NCBI GenBank assembly: GCA_039931555.1
Contig: JBDTRP010000141.1
Coordinates: 23,977 to 87,976 of the forward strand
DNA length: 64,000 bases
Source of the DNA: JAENVT01 sp039931555
Lineage (GTDB): Bacteria > Actinomycetota > Acidimicrobiia > Acidimicrobiales > Ilumatobacteraceae
Direction: 5' to 3'
A model generated the notes under the pieces. It did no database searches. It saw nothing but the letters and a program-made list of their open reading frames with translations, and was not told where the DNA came from. Both the position numbers and the translations under genes were made by a program. This document shows positions 16,975-25,023 of this stretch, in pieces; within the stretch, counting starts at the first letter, position 1, and every line of letters starts with the position of its first letter.

Positions 16975-18132
16975 TCAGGCTCCGGCGCGGAACGTCGACC
17001 AGGCGTCGTTCCACAACGTCTCGACGTCGATGCTCAAGGGCAGATACCGCAGGCCCTTGCTGATCTGATCGTTGGTGAGCACGCAGCTGCGAAGGCTCTC
17101 CGGCACGAGGCCGGCATCGATCAACTCCTGGGCGCCGAGCCCTTCGATGGCGGGCTGATACCCGACGAACCCGAAGTTGGTCTGAGCGTTGTCCTTGTCG
17201 AGGAGATGGTCGATGAACAGGTGGGCCAGCACCGGGCTCTTGGCCTTGGTCAGCACACACATCGTGTCGTTGGCGATGACGGCGGTCTCCGGTTGCCAGT
17301 AGGCCAGCACCTCGGGGCCGGTGCCCTCCGGCAGGTAGTACTGCGCGTTCAGCATGTCGCCGCTCCAGGTGTGCGCAACCGTGGTCGAGCCTTCCGGAAT
17401 CGTGTGGTACCCCTCGATCTCGACCTTGATGTTCATCAGGTTGGTCAACTCACCGAGATCGCTGCCGGCCTGCTTGATGACGGCGGCGTTGCTGGTGTTG
17501 ACGTCGGTCAACTTCTTGCGCAGCATCGCTGCCGACAGACCTTCGCGCGAGTCGTCGAGCAACGAGGTCACGCCCTTGTACTTGGGGTCCCACAGCGTGT
17601 CCCACGAGACGGTTGCGGCGTCGACGCGGTCGGAGCGGAAGCCGATGCCGGTGCTGAAGACGGTGTAGGGAACCGTATAGGTGCCGCCCTTGTCGTAGTA
17701 CGGATCGCGCAGTGCGGCAGCCACATTGCCGATGTTGGTGAGATAGGTCTTGTTGATCGGCTGGATCAAACCCGTGTCGATCAACTTGAACAGCGTCGTC
17801 GTCGAGGCGCTGAGATCGAGATCGACATCGACTGCTCCGGAGGCAATCTTGGTGACGGCCTCGTCGTCGGTGGTGAAGGTTGTCAGCTCGACCTTCACGC
17901 CGTACTTGTCCTCGAACGAAGTGATGAGGTCGGGGCTGACGTACGAATCGAAGTTGAAGATCCTCAACGGCCCCGCCTCTGGCTTCAAGCCGTCCTTGAT
18001 GGCTGCGGTCGCCTTCGACGAGCTCGTCGAATCATCGCCACATGCCTGCAACAACGGCACACCACATGCCAGTGCAAGCCCGAGCCGTGCAGAGCCCCCG
18101 AATACCTGTCGTCGTGTAAAGCCACTGTCCAA
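16975..18132 (-). CDS. potD: Polyamine-type ABC importer, substrate-binding lipoprotein (PotD-like)
   Basis: 385 residues. The N-terminus combines a twin-arginine motif (FTRRQVFGG) with a lipobox (LLQAC, Cys31), so it is probably a Tat-exported lipoprotein. The mature part is a type 2 periplasmic-binding fold (LRIFNFDSYVSPDLITSFED; SGDMLNAQYYLPEGTGPEV). The start codon is a rare TTG, supported by GGGGAGG four bases upstream. The binding residues that would separate spermidine from betaines cannot be assigned by eye. It lies 31 bases after the Rieske oxygenase gene, suggesting that the imported amine is the oxygenase substrate or a precursor. Confidence 0.85.
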   Translation of the reverse strand: MDSGFTRRQVFGGSARLGLALACGVPLLQACGDDSTSSSKATAAIKDGLKPEAGPLRIFNFDSYVSPDLITSFEDKYGVKVELTTFTTDDEAVTKIASGAVDVDLDLSASTTTLFKLIDTGLIQPINKTYLTNIGNVAAALRDPYYDKGGTYTVPYTVFSTGIGFRSDRVDAATVSWDTLWDPKYKGVTSLLDDSREGLSAAMLRKKLTDVNTSNAAVIKQAGSDLGELTNLMNIKVEIEGYHTIPEGSTTVAHTWSGDMLNAQYYLPEGTGPEVLAYWQPETAVIANDTMCVLTKAKSPVLAHLFIDHLLDKDNAQTNFGFVGYQPAIEGLGAQELIDAGLVPESLRSCVLTNDQISKGLRYLPLSIDVETLWNDAWSTFRAGA

Positions 18133-18163
18133 TGGTCCTCCCCAGGTTGAATGGTTGTTCAGG

Positions 18164-19252
18164 TTAGTCGGTCATGCGTGCTCGGTACGTGGCGAGGAAA
18201 TCCACGATCAAGTGGTCCTGCGGAGCCAATACTCCGTGGTCGAAATACCGCGACGACACCCCGCGCTGCACGCGCTCCGACACGTCGTAGTCCTGCCGGC
18301 CCACCAGTTCGCTGAACTCGACGATCTCCGCCGGATCGAAGTCGGCAATCGCGATCGTCTCGGCAGCGAACAGGTACTCCATCACCACGGTGGTCTCGCC
18401 GGAGCCCTTCGGCCACAGCGACGAGACGATCACACAGGTGCCGGTGACGTCGATGAACATGTTCGGGAAGATCGTCGCGCCGTAGTACGACTCCGCCTCT
18501 TCGACCGGCATGTGCGGCAGCACGGGAAGGCTCGACTGCCCGGTGAGGCTGAAGCTGTTGCCACGGATGCTGACCCCGCCGTCGGGTCGCGCCGGATCGA
18601 CCACCGAGCCGGTCTTGTAGATCGGCACGATGTCGACCAACTCCGGATGTACCCACGAGCAATGCAGGCACTCCTGGTAGTTCTCGACGAGGATCTTCCA
18701 GTTGGCGTGGACATCGGTCGAGGTCGTGACCGCTGTGCGCAACTCGCCGAGGTGCAGGTGCTCGAAGAGCTTCACCGAGTCGAGCCCGGCCTCGAACGAA
18801 TCGACCAAGGGCGTTGGGTCGGGCGACAGGTTGACGAACACGAAGCCGTGCCAGACATCGCAGGCGACGCTCCACAGCGACAACGAATCACGGTCAACTT
18901 CCTCCGGGGAGAGGTGCGGTGTACCGATCAGCCGACCATCCGGCGAATACGTCCACGCGTGATACGGGCAGGTGATACCGGCCTTCGAGCCGGGCCCGCT
19001 CTCCTCGCACAGTCGCGCACCGCGATGCCGGCAGACGTTGGCGTGGGCGTGCACACGACCGTCGCGGTCCTTGACGACCAGAACGCTCTCACCGGCGACA
19101 TCGGCGACGAAGCGGTCGCCCGGCGCCAGGCGTTCGTCGCGGCACATGTAGAACCACGACCGCTGGAAGATCTGCACACGTTCGCGGTCGTACACCTCGT
19201 CGCTGCTGTATTCGCGACCGGAGAGCGTGGGGATGAGTTGGCTCGATGTCAT
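18164..19252 (-). CDS. Rieske non-heme iron oxygenase, alpha subunit
   Basis: 362 residues. The [2Fe-2S] site is C74-x-H76 (CRHRGA) and C95-x2-H98 (CPYHAW). The mononuclear iron motif is NYQECLHCSWVHPEL, giving two His ligands, with an aspartate expected further on. This N-Y-x-E-C-x-H-C form is typical of enzymes acting on quaternary ammonium compounds (glycine betaine, proline betaine, carnitine), which they N-demethylate or cleave. The substrate here is inferred from that likeness and from the amine importer next to it. No reductase gene is adjacent, so electrons must come from elsewhere. Confidence 0.8.
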   Translation of the reverse strand: MTSSQLIPTLSGREYSSDEVYDRERVQIFQRSWFYMCRDERLAPGDRFVADVAGESVLVVKDRDGRVHAHANVCRHRGARLCEESGPGSKAGITCPYHAWTYSPDGRLIGTPHLSPEEVDRDSLSLWSVACDVWHGFVFVNLSPDPTPLVDSFEAGLDSVKLFEHLHLGELRTAVTTSTDVHANWKILVENYQECLHCSWVHPELVDIVPIYKTGSVVDPARPDGGVSIRGNSFSLTGQSSLPVLPHMPVEEAESYYGATIFPNMFIDVTGTCVIVSSLWPKGSGETTVVMEYLFAAETIAIADFDPAEIVEFSELVGRQDYDVSERVQRGVSSRYFDHGVLAPQDHLIVDFLATYRARMTD

Positions 19253-19263
19253 GTCGGCGCTGC

Positions 19264-20670
19264 TCAGTAGAACCCGCCGGTGGCGTACTCGTGCGAGTGG
19301 CCATCGGATGAGGCGACCAGCGTGGCGAAGCGCTCCACGTTGTCGCAGAACCGGTCGACATCAGCGCTGGTGTGCATCGGCGAGATCGTCCACTGCTCGC
19401 TCTTGCCCCACGGCGCCATGAAGACGCCGCCGTTGTGCTGGACGAGAAAGTGCAGATGGCTGAGGCCGGTGTCCATCGCCAGGAAGTCGCGACAGTTACG
19501 TGCCGGAGTGTCGCCGAACACCAGCGAGCCCTTGAAGCCGAAGGCGTAGCCGTAGCCCGCCACGCCGTGCTGCTGCAACGTCCTCATCGAGCGATCGAAC
19601 ATCGTCTGTGAACGCGTTCCGGCCTCGCGGTAGGCGTCGTCGGTGAGCACCTCGGTCAACATCGCCCGTGCTGCGGCCATCATCAGCGGGTTGCCGTTGA
19701 ACGTGCCGACCTGGTCGTAGCGCCCATCGCTGATCGCGGCCATCACCTCGTGCGTGCCGCCGATCGCGCCGCACGGCAGGCCGCCGGCGAGCGCCTTGGC
19801 GAGGCACACGATGTCGGGGGTCACGCCGAACAAACCGGTCGAACCACCGGGGTGAACGCTGAGCCCGGTCTTGACCTCGTCGAACGCCAACAACACGTCG
19901 TAACGACGAGTGAGTTGTCGAACGCCCTCGAGGTATCCGGGGGCGGGCGGGATGATGCCGGCGTTCATCATCATCGGCTCCATGATCATCCCGGCGATCG
20001 AGCCCGGGTTGTCGTGCAGCACCCGCTCGAGCGCGACGAGATCGTTGAACGGCACCAGATGCACGAGATCAGCCATCGCCTGCGGGATGCCGGCGGCGGC
20101 GACGCGGTGCGGGTGGTCGGCCGGGCCGAGCATGTCGAGGTTGCGCCACTGCGAGACCATGACTGCGTCGTGATGGCCGTGATACGTGCCCTCGATCTTG
20201 ATGATCGCATCACGACCGGTGATGGCGCGCATGAGGTGGACGGCATCCATCGTGGCTTCGGTGCCCGAGTTGTTGAATCGCCACAGGGGCAGCCCGAACC
20301 GCTTGGCCAGTTCGCGGGCGACCACGATCGAATCGTCGGTCGGCTGGGCGAAGTGGGTTCCTTGCGTGACGCGCCGCTGCACTGCTTCGACGATCGCCGG
20401 ATTGGCGTGACCGGCGACCATCACGCCGTAGCCACCGTGCAGGTCGACGTACTCGGTGCCGTCGACGTCCCACACCCTCGATCCACGGCCGTGGCTGACC
20501 CACACGGCGGCAGGACGCGAGATCATCCAGTTCGACGTTGCCCCACCGGCCAACACCCCTGCGGCCTCTTCTGACCGGGCGATCGATTGCGGCACACGGG
20601 CCAGGAAGCGGCGCTCCTCCTCTTCGATCAACGAATCGATCGTGACGGACTTGGTTTCGATGACGGCCAC
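19264..20670 (-). CDS. Class III aminotransferase (glutamate-1-semialdehyde aminomutase-like)
   Basis: 468 residues. It is a PLP enzyme of fold type I. The aspartate that pairs with the PLP ring nitrogen is in LLAFDEVKTGL and the Schiff-base lysine in CLAKALAGGLPCGAIGG. It starts at a GTG behind GGGAGAGG. It is the first gene of the operon that continues to the Rieske oxygenase (11-base gap) and the importer. The double operator 20691-20727 lies directly upstream and is shared with the divergent aminotransferase. A role in amine breakdown is inferred from context; the true hemL function is less likely because two related copies are in this window. Confidence 0.8.
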   Translation of the reverse strand: MAVIETKSVTIDSLIEEEERRFLARVPQSIARSEEAAGVLAGGATSNWMISRPAAVWVSHGRGSRVWDVDGTEYVDLHGGYGVMVAGHANPAIVEAVQRRVTQGTHFAQPTDDSIVVARELAKRFGLPLWRFNNSGTEATMDAVHLMRAITGRDAIIKIEGTYHGHHDAVMVSQWRNLDMLGPADHPHRVAAAGIPQAMADLVHLVPFNDLVALERVLHDNPGSIAGMIMEPMMMNAGIIPPAPGYLEGVRQLTRRYDVLLAFDEVKTGLSVHPGGSTGLFGVTPDIVCLAKALAGGLPCGAIGGTHEVMAAISDGRYDQVGTFNGNPLMMAAARAMLTEVLTDDAYREAGTRSQTMFDRSMRTLQQHGVAGYGYAFGFKGSLVFGDTPARNCRDFLAMDTGLSHLHFLVQHNGGVFMAPWGKSEQWTISPMHTSADVDRFCDNVERFATLVASSDGHSHEYATGGFY

Positions 20671-20690
20671 TTCGGCCTCTCCCTTTCTCG

Positions 20691-20727
20691 TACTGACTGG
20701 CGAGTCAGTAATACTGACTCACGAGTC
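20691..20727. promoter_or_regulatory. Tandem palindromic operator between divergent aminotransferase genes
   Basis: The first site is a perfect palindrome with a 4-base centre, TACTGACTGGCGAGTCAGTA (20691-20710). A second, partial copy follows after one base (20712-20727): TACTGACT, CACG, AGTC. The 5' arms of the two sites are 21 bases apart, two helical turns. Form and size suit a TetR- or GntR-type repressor. It sits 21 bases before the minus-strand GTG and about 83 before the plus-strand start, so one regulator could control both. Confidence 0.75.
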
Positions 20728-20809
20728 TACTTGATCGCGATGCGCGGCAAGAACCGGAGCGGATCGGAGCGTTTCGTCCGGCACGTAGATCGCGGGCATA
20801 CTGTGGTCG

Positions 20810-22102
20810 ATGACCACAGAGAGTGCTTTTGTGCCGGTCGTGGAGCGCATGCGACGCGACACCGCCGACCGCAACCCTGCCTCACGAGCCCAGTATGAAC
20901 GCGCTCGCGCCGTGCTCCCGGGAGGCAGCACCCGCACGATCTTGCACCACGCCCCGTTCCCGCTCACGTTCGTCAGCGGCGATGGCGGCACCCTGACCGA
21001 CGCGGATGGCCATCGCTACGTCGACCTGGTTGGCGACTACACCGCGGGCCTCCTCGGCCATTCCGAGCGACGCGTGCACGCAGCAGTTGCCGAGGCACTG
21101 GCGACCAACACCAGCGTCGGAGGCGTGCACCCCGCCGAGATCCGATTCGCCGAGCTCGTCTGCAATCGGTTCGGCCACCAGCGCGTCCGCTTCACCAACT
21201 CGGGCACGGAAGCCAACCTGATGGCCATCACGCTGGCGCGGATCGTCACCGGCCGCTCGATGATCATGGTGATGCACGGCGGCTACCACGGTGGGGTGTT
21301 CTTCTACTCGAACGGCAACGCACCCTGGAACGCTCCGTTCCCGACCGTGATCGCGCCGTACAACGACCTCGACGGATGCGAGGCGTTGATCGAAGAGTAC
21401 GAGCTCGACCTCGCTGCGGTGATCGTCGAGCCGATGCTCGGGTCCGGCTGCGTCCCGGCCGACGCGCGCTTCCTCAGCGGGTTGGCCAATGCCACGCAGC
21501 AAGCCGGTGCCATCTTGATCACCGATGAGGTGATGACATCGCGGCACGGTCCACGTGGTCTCGCCGACCTCATGGGTGTGCGCCCCGACATCGCCACGTT
21601 CGGCAAGTACTTCGCCGGCGGGTTCTCATTCGGCGCGTTTGCCGGGCGCGCCGATCTGCTCGACCGCTTCGACGCGACCAAGCCCGACTCGATCCCCCAT
21701 GCCGGCACCTTCAACAACAACATCGCCACCATGTCGGCGGGCTGTGTGGTCATGTCGGAACTGTTCACCTCCGACACCGCGATCACGCTGACCGCGCGGG
21801 GCGATGAACTGCGGGCTCGCATCGACGATGTGTTACATCAGCACAAGCTGCCGTTGACCGTCACCGGGTTCGGTTCGATGAACGCTGTGCACGCCCTCGA
21901 GCGCAGGCCACGGAACGGGACCGACCTGTTGGAACGCGATTCGGTCCTGCAAGAAGCCTTGTTCCTGGCGCTGCTGCAACGGGGGGTCTACACCGCGCCT
22001 CGCGGCAGCCTCAACCTCGGTCTGGCCGTGACCGACCGAGACCTCGAGCACTACATCGGCGCGCTCGACGAGGCGCTGAGCGAACTCGGCGACGTGCTGT
22101 AG
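20810..22102 (+). CDS. Class III aminotransferase, second copy
   Basis: 430 residues, from the ATG at 20810. PLP motifs: the ring-nitrogen aspartate in ILITDEVMTSRHG and the lysine in TFGKYFAGGFSFGAF. SNSGTEANLMAI-like residues (FTNSGTEANLMAI) bind the phosphate. It is related to the divergent gene at 19264 but clearly distinct in sequence. Its last 52 bases overlap the converging trmB gene. Substrate unknown; control by the shared operator suggests the same amine pathway. Confidence 0.8.
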   Translation: MTTESAFVPVVERMRRDTADRNPASRAQYERARAVLPGGSTRTILHHAPFPLTFVSGDGGTLTDADGHRYVDLVGDYTAGLLGHSERRVHAAVAEALATNTSVGGVHPAEIRFAELVCNRFGHQRVRFTNSGTEANLMAITLARIVTGRSMIMVMHGGYHGGVFFYSNGNAPWNAPFPTVIAPYNDLDGCEALIEEYELDLAAVIVEPMLGSGCVPADARFLSGLANATQQAGAILITDEVMTSRHGPRGLADLMGVRPDIATFGKYFAGGFSFGAFAGRADLLDRFDATKPDSIPHAGTFNNNIATMSAGCVVMSELFTSDTAITLTARGDELRARIDDVLHQHKLPLTVTGFGSMNAVHALERRPRNGTDLLERDSVLQEALFLALLQRGVYTAPRGSLNLGLAVTDRDLEHYIGALDEALSELGDVL

Positions 22103-22755
22103 AGCAAGTCCACTGCGCAGCGACCTTCGTCGACGCCACGTTGCTCGAATCGGGTGATCGGCCGCCACGCTGGTCGGTCGATCACCCCGCCGCTCAGACC
22201 TACGTCGGCATCGCACACCTCACGCATCCGCTCGGCGTACTCGGCGGAATCGGTGGCCATGTGGATCGTGCCCTCGTCGCGCAACAGGCGCGCCAACTGC
22301 GTCACGATGTCGGGTCGGATGAGACGCCGCTTGCGCTGACGTCGCTTCGGCCACGGGTCGGGGAAGAACACCCGCATTGCCGCGAGCGATCGTGCGGGGA
22401 TGCGCGCCACGAAATCCATCGCATCACCTTCGACGACACGTACGTTGCGCAGCCCACGCGCCTCAACGGCCTCGAGCACCGCGGCGACACCCGGCGTGTG
22501 TACATCGATGCCGATCACACACTCGTTCGGGCGCAACTCGGCCAGTTCGATCAGCGCCTCGCCGCCACCGAACCCGATGTCGAGCACGACGTCTGCAGCA
22601 GCGCCGAAGGCTGGGCCGAAGATCTCACCGAACGCCAACTGCGGGCCCTCCACCGGCAACCCCCACCTCGTCATCGACCGCTCGTACGAGTCGAGGCGCG
22701 TCATCGACAAGCTGCGCCTGCGCGGCTTGAACGAGCGTTGCGGAGGATGCGTCAT
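22051..22755 (-). CDS. trmB: tRNA (guanine-N7)-methyltransferase
   Basis: 234 residues from the ATG at 22753-22755; longer non-ATG starts exist. TrmB makes m7G46 in tRNA variable loops using S-adenosylmethionine. The SAM site is VVLDIGFGGGEALIELA, and the tRNA/guanine site is VFFPDPWPKRRQRKRRLI, both diagnostic. The C-terminal end (TRFEQRGVDEGRCAVDLLYS) overlaps the 3' end of the aminotransferase on the other strand by 52 bases, a long convergent overlap. Confidence 0.9.
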   Translation of the reverse strand: MTHPPQRSFKPRRRSLSMTRLDSYERSMTRWGLPVEGPQLAFGEIFGPAFGAAADVVLDIGFGGGEALIELAELRPNECVIGIDVHTPGVAAVLEAVEARGLRNVRVVEGDAMDFVARIPARSLAAMRVFFPDPWPKRRQRKRRLIRPDIVTQLARLLRDEGTIHMATDSAEYAERMREVCDADVGLSGGVIDRPAWRPITRFEQRGVDEGRCAVDLLYSTSPSSLSASSSAPM

Positions 22756-22817
22756 GGCAGCAGGTGTCGACACGGGACGATGATGGTAGCGGCCGCAAAC
22801 GTGCAAGGCTGAAGACC

Positions 22818-23147
22818 ATGGCGTGGTTAGTCACGGAGGGCCGAGTGCTGGCCTCATGCGAATCAGCGACGCAGCGGCGAACCAAGGGTCGCGGGCTTCT
22901 CGGCCGCGACAGCATCGAGGGAGCACTGGTGCTGACCGAGTGCCGTTGGGTGCACACTCTTGGCATGCACTTTGCTCTCGATGTCGCCTATCTCGATGAA
23001 AATGGGATCGTCGTGAAGACAGTGCACATGCGCCGCCACCGCGTGGGCGCGCCCGTGTGGCGGGCACGAGCAGTCATCGAGGCGCAAGAAGGCGCATTCG
23101 GTCGTTGGGGGCTCCGCGTTGGCGACGTGGTGGAGGTTCGCGAATGA
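22818..23147 (+). CDS. DUF192 family protein
   Basis: 109 residues. The family pattern is visible: ATQRRTKGRGLLGRDSIEG near the start and VHTLGMHFALDVAYLDENG in the middle, ending GLRVGDVVEVRE. Function unknown; many members are exported or anchored, but no signal peptide is seen in this one. The ATG at 22818 is preferred over a start 18 codons earlier. It overlaps rsmI by 4 bases (ATGA). Confidence 0.75.
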   Translation: MAWLVTEGRVLASCESATQRRTKGRGLLGRDSIEGALVLTECRWVHTLGMHFALDVAYLDENGIVVKTVHMRRHRVGAPVWRARAVIEAQEGAFGRWGLRVGDVVEVRE

Positions 23148-23980
23148 CGGGAACACTCGTCCTCGTGGCCACCCCCATCGGAAACCTCGGCGATCTCTCA
23201 CCGCGCGCCGTCGCGACACTGCAGTCGTCGTCGTTGATCCTGTGCGAAGACACCCGCCACTCCGGCAAGCTGCTGACCCACGCCGGGATCAGCGGCGTTC
23301 GGCTGGCCGTGTGCAACGAGCACACCGAGACCGAGCGCAGCCGCGACGTTCTGGTGCAGTTGGACGCCGGCCACACGGTCTCGTTGATCACCGATGCCGG
23401 CACACCTGGTATATCCGATCCGGGATCCCGCCTGGTGCGTGCCGTGCTCGACGCGGGCTACACGGTGTCTGCGGTGCCCGGTCCCGCTGCGTTCGTGATG
23501 GCCCTGGTCGTCAGCGGGTTCGACACTGCCCGCTTCATCTTCGACGGCTTCTTGCCCCGGTCCGGACGCGAGCGCGGATCACGGCTGGCGACGATCGCCG
23601 CCGAAGCGCGCACGACCGTGATCTACGAAGCCCCCCACCGCATCGAGCGCACGGTGATCGACTTGGCCGAAGCCTGCGGCGGCGCGCGCCGCGTCGCGAT
23701 CGCGCGCGAGTTGACAAAGCTCTACGAAACCGTCTGGCGCGGCACCCTCGACGCGGCGACGACCCATGTGAAGACAACCGCCCCACGGGGCGAGTACGTG
23801 ATCGTGCTCGAGGGTGTTCCGCCACGCGGTGAGGTCAGCGACGACGAGATCCGTTCGGCGCTGCACGCGGCACTCGACGGCCACAGTCGCAAGGACGCGG
23901 TGGCAGAGGTGGTCGACCAACTCGAGGTGCCCAAACGGCGCGTCTACGACCTGGCCCTGGCGGTGAGCCGAGATGACTGA
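23144..23980 (+). CDS. rsmI: 16S rRNA (cytidine-1402-2'-O)-methyltransferase
   Basis: 278 residues. RsmI methylates the 2'-O of C1402 in the decoding centre. Motifs: LVLVATPIGNLGDLSPRAV at the N-terminus, ILCEDTRHSGKLL, LITDAGTPGISDPG and VPGPAAFVMALVVSG, all of the tetrapyrrole-methylase fold. The start overlaps the DUF192 stop, and the gene end overlaps the HAD phosphatase start by 8 bases, so three genes form one transcript. Confidence 0.93.
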   Translation: MTGTLVLVATPIGNLGDLSPRAVATLQSSSLILCEDTRHSGKLLTHAGISGVRLAVCNEHTETERSRDVLVQLDAGHTVSLITDAGTPGISDPGSRLVRAVLDAGYTVSAVPGPAAFVMALVVSGFDTARFIFDGFLPRSGRERGSRLATIAAEARTTVIYEAPHRIERTVIDLAEACGGARRVAIARELTKLYETVWRGTLDAATTHVKTTAPRGEYVIVLEGVPPRGEVSDDEIRSALHAALDGHSRKDAVAEVVDQLEVPKRRVYDLALAVSRDD

Positions 23981-24884
23981 ACACCACCCCACAGAGGCAT
24001 CGCCGATCGACGTCGCCCCGGCCGAGCGATCACCCGCCGACGTCGTTCGCGCCGAACTGCCACCGACCGGGTTCGCACCGTACGTGGCGGGCGGGCCCAG
24101 CGCGGCGTTCTTCGATCTCGACCGCACGTTGATCAGTGGGTCGAGCGCGTTCGTGCTCGGTGTCGCCGCGTGGCGCGCCGGACTCGTTCCGCCCGGGCAG
24201 TTCGGCAAGGACGCCGTGGGCGCGATCGCCTTTCGATTCAGCGGCGCCAGCGACGACACCTCGAACGGCGTGCGCGATCGAATCCTCGGCGCGGTCAAGG
24301 GCGTTCGCGTCGAGGACCTTGTCGCGCTGAACGCCGACATCGTCCCCAAGCTGCTCGCCAAGGTGCGCCCCGAGGCCCAGGCACTCGTCGATCGGCACCG
24401 ACACGCGGGGCGGGCGACGTACATCGTCTCGGCATCGCCCGTCGAACTGGTCGAACCACTGGCGAAAGCGCTCGGTATGACGGCCGGGATCGGCACGGTC
24501 AGCGCGATCGCCGACGGCGTGTACACCGGCGAACTGGCCGGACCCTTCTGCTACGGCCCGGGAAAGGTGGAGGCGATCGCCGAACTGGCGAGATGGGAGA
24601 ACTACGACCTCGCCCAGTGCTACGCCTACAGCGATTCGGCCAGCGACCTGCCGATGATGGAAGCCGTCGGACATCCGGTCGCTGTCAATCCCGACGCCAA
24701 GCTCGAGCGCATCGCCCATCACAACGGCTGGCCGATCGTGGTGTTCAGCAAGCGCACCAAGGCCGTCGTGCGCCGCACCACGCAGGCCCTCGGGACGGCA
24801 GGGGTTGCGGCCGCCGGGTTCGCCGCCGGCACTCGCTATGCCAGCCGCTACGCCCGCGGTCGCATCTTCGGTATACGGCGCTAG
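23973..24884 (+). CDS. HAD-IB family hydrolase (SerB-like)
   Basis: 303 residues. Motif I is FFDLDRTLISGSS (nucleophile Asp about residue 48), motif II lies in YIVSASPVELV, and motif IV in YAYSDSASDLPMMEAVG. This set defines the HAD-IB phosphatases such as phosphoserine phosphatase and the CicA type. The first 35 residues are acidic and disordered, and the tail has an alanine/glycine-rich segment with basic residues. The substrate is unknown. Confidence 0.8.
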   Translation: MTEHHPTEASPIDVAPAERSPADVVRAELPPTGFAPYVAGGPSAAFFDLDRTLISGSSAFVLGVAAWRAGLVPPGQFGKDAVGAIAFRFSGASDDTSNGVRDRILGAVKGVRVEDLVALNADIVPKLLAKVRPEAQALVDRHRHAGRATYIVSASPVELVEPLAKALGMTAGIGTVSAIADGVYTGELAGPFCYGPGKVEAIAELARWENYDLAQCYAYSDSASDLPMMEAVGHPVAVNPDAKLERIAHHNGWPIVVFSKRTKAVVRRTTQALGTAGVAAAGFAAGTRYASRYARGRIFGIRR

Positions 24885-24926
24885 TCGCGGGCAGAACTCC
24901 CTTGCCCCGACCACCGGCATCCGGCG

Positions 24927-24984
24927 TATCCTTGGCGACGTGAGAACACCGACTCGAACCCGTCGAATGCGCACCGGCTTCTAA
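24927..24984 (+). promoter_or_regulatory. -10 element and possible 14-codon leader peptide before metG
   Basis: TATCCT at 24927-24932 is followed seven bases later by a GTG (24940) that opens a 14-codon frame rich in arginine and threonine (RTPTRTRR), ending at TAA 24982-24984. That geometry fits a leaderless transcript. The frame ends 39 bases before the metG start, so it could act as an upstream ORF. It may also be chance. Confidence 0.35.
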
Positions 24985-25023
24985 CCCAGCCGTCGTTTCG
25001 CCATTCTTCGAAAGGATCCAGTC

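Noticed and set aside
19264..20670. hemL, true glutamate-1-semialdehyde aminomutase
   Set aside because: Three divergent relatives occur in this window in amine or redox gene contexts, with no haem genes nearby.
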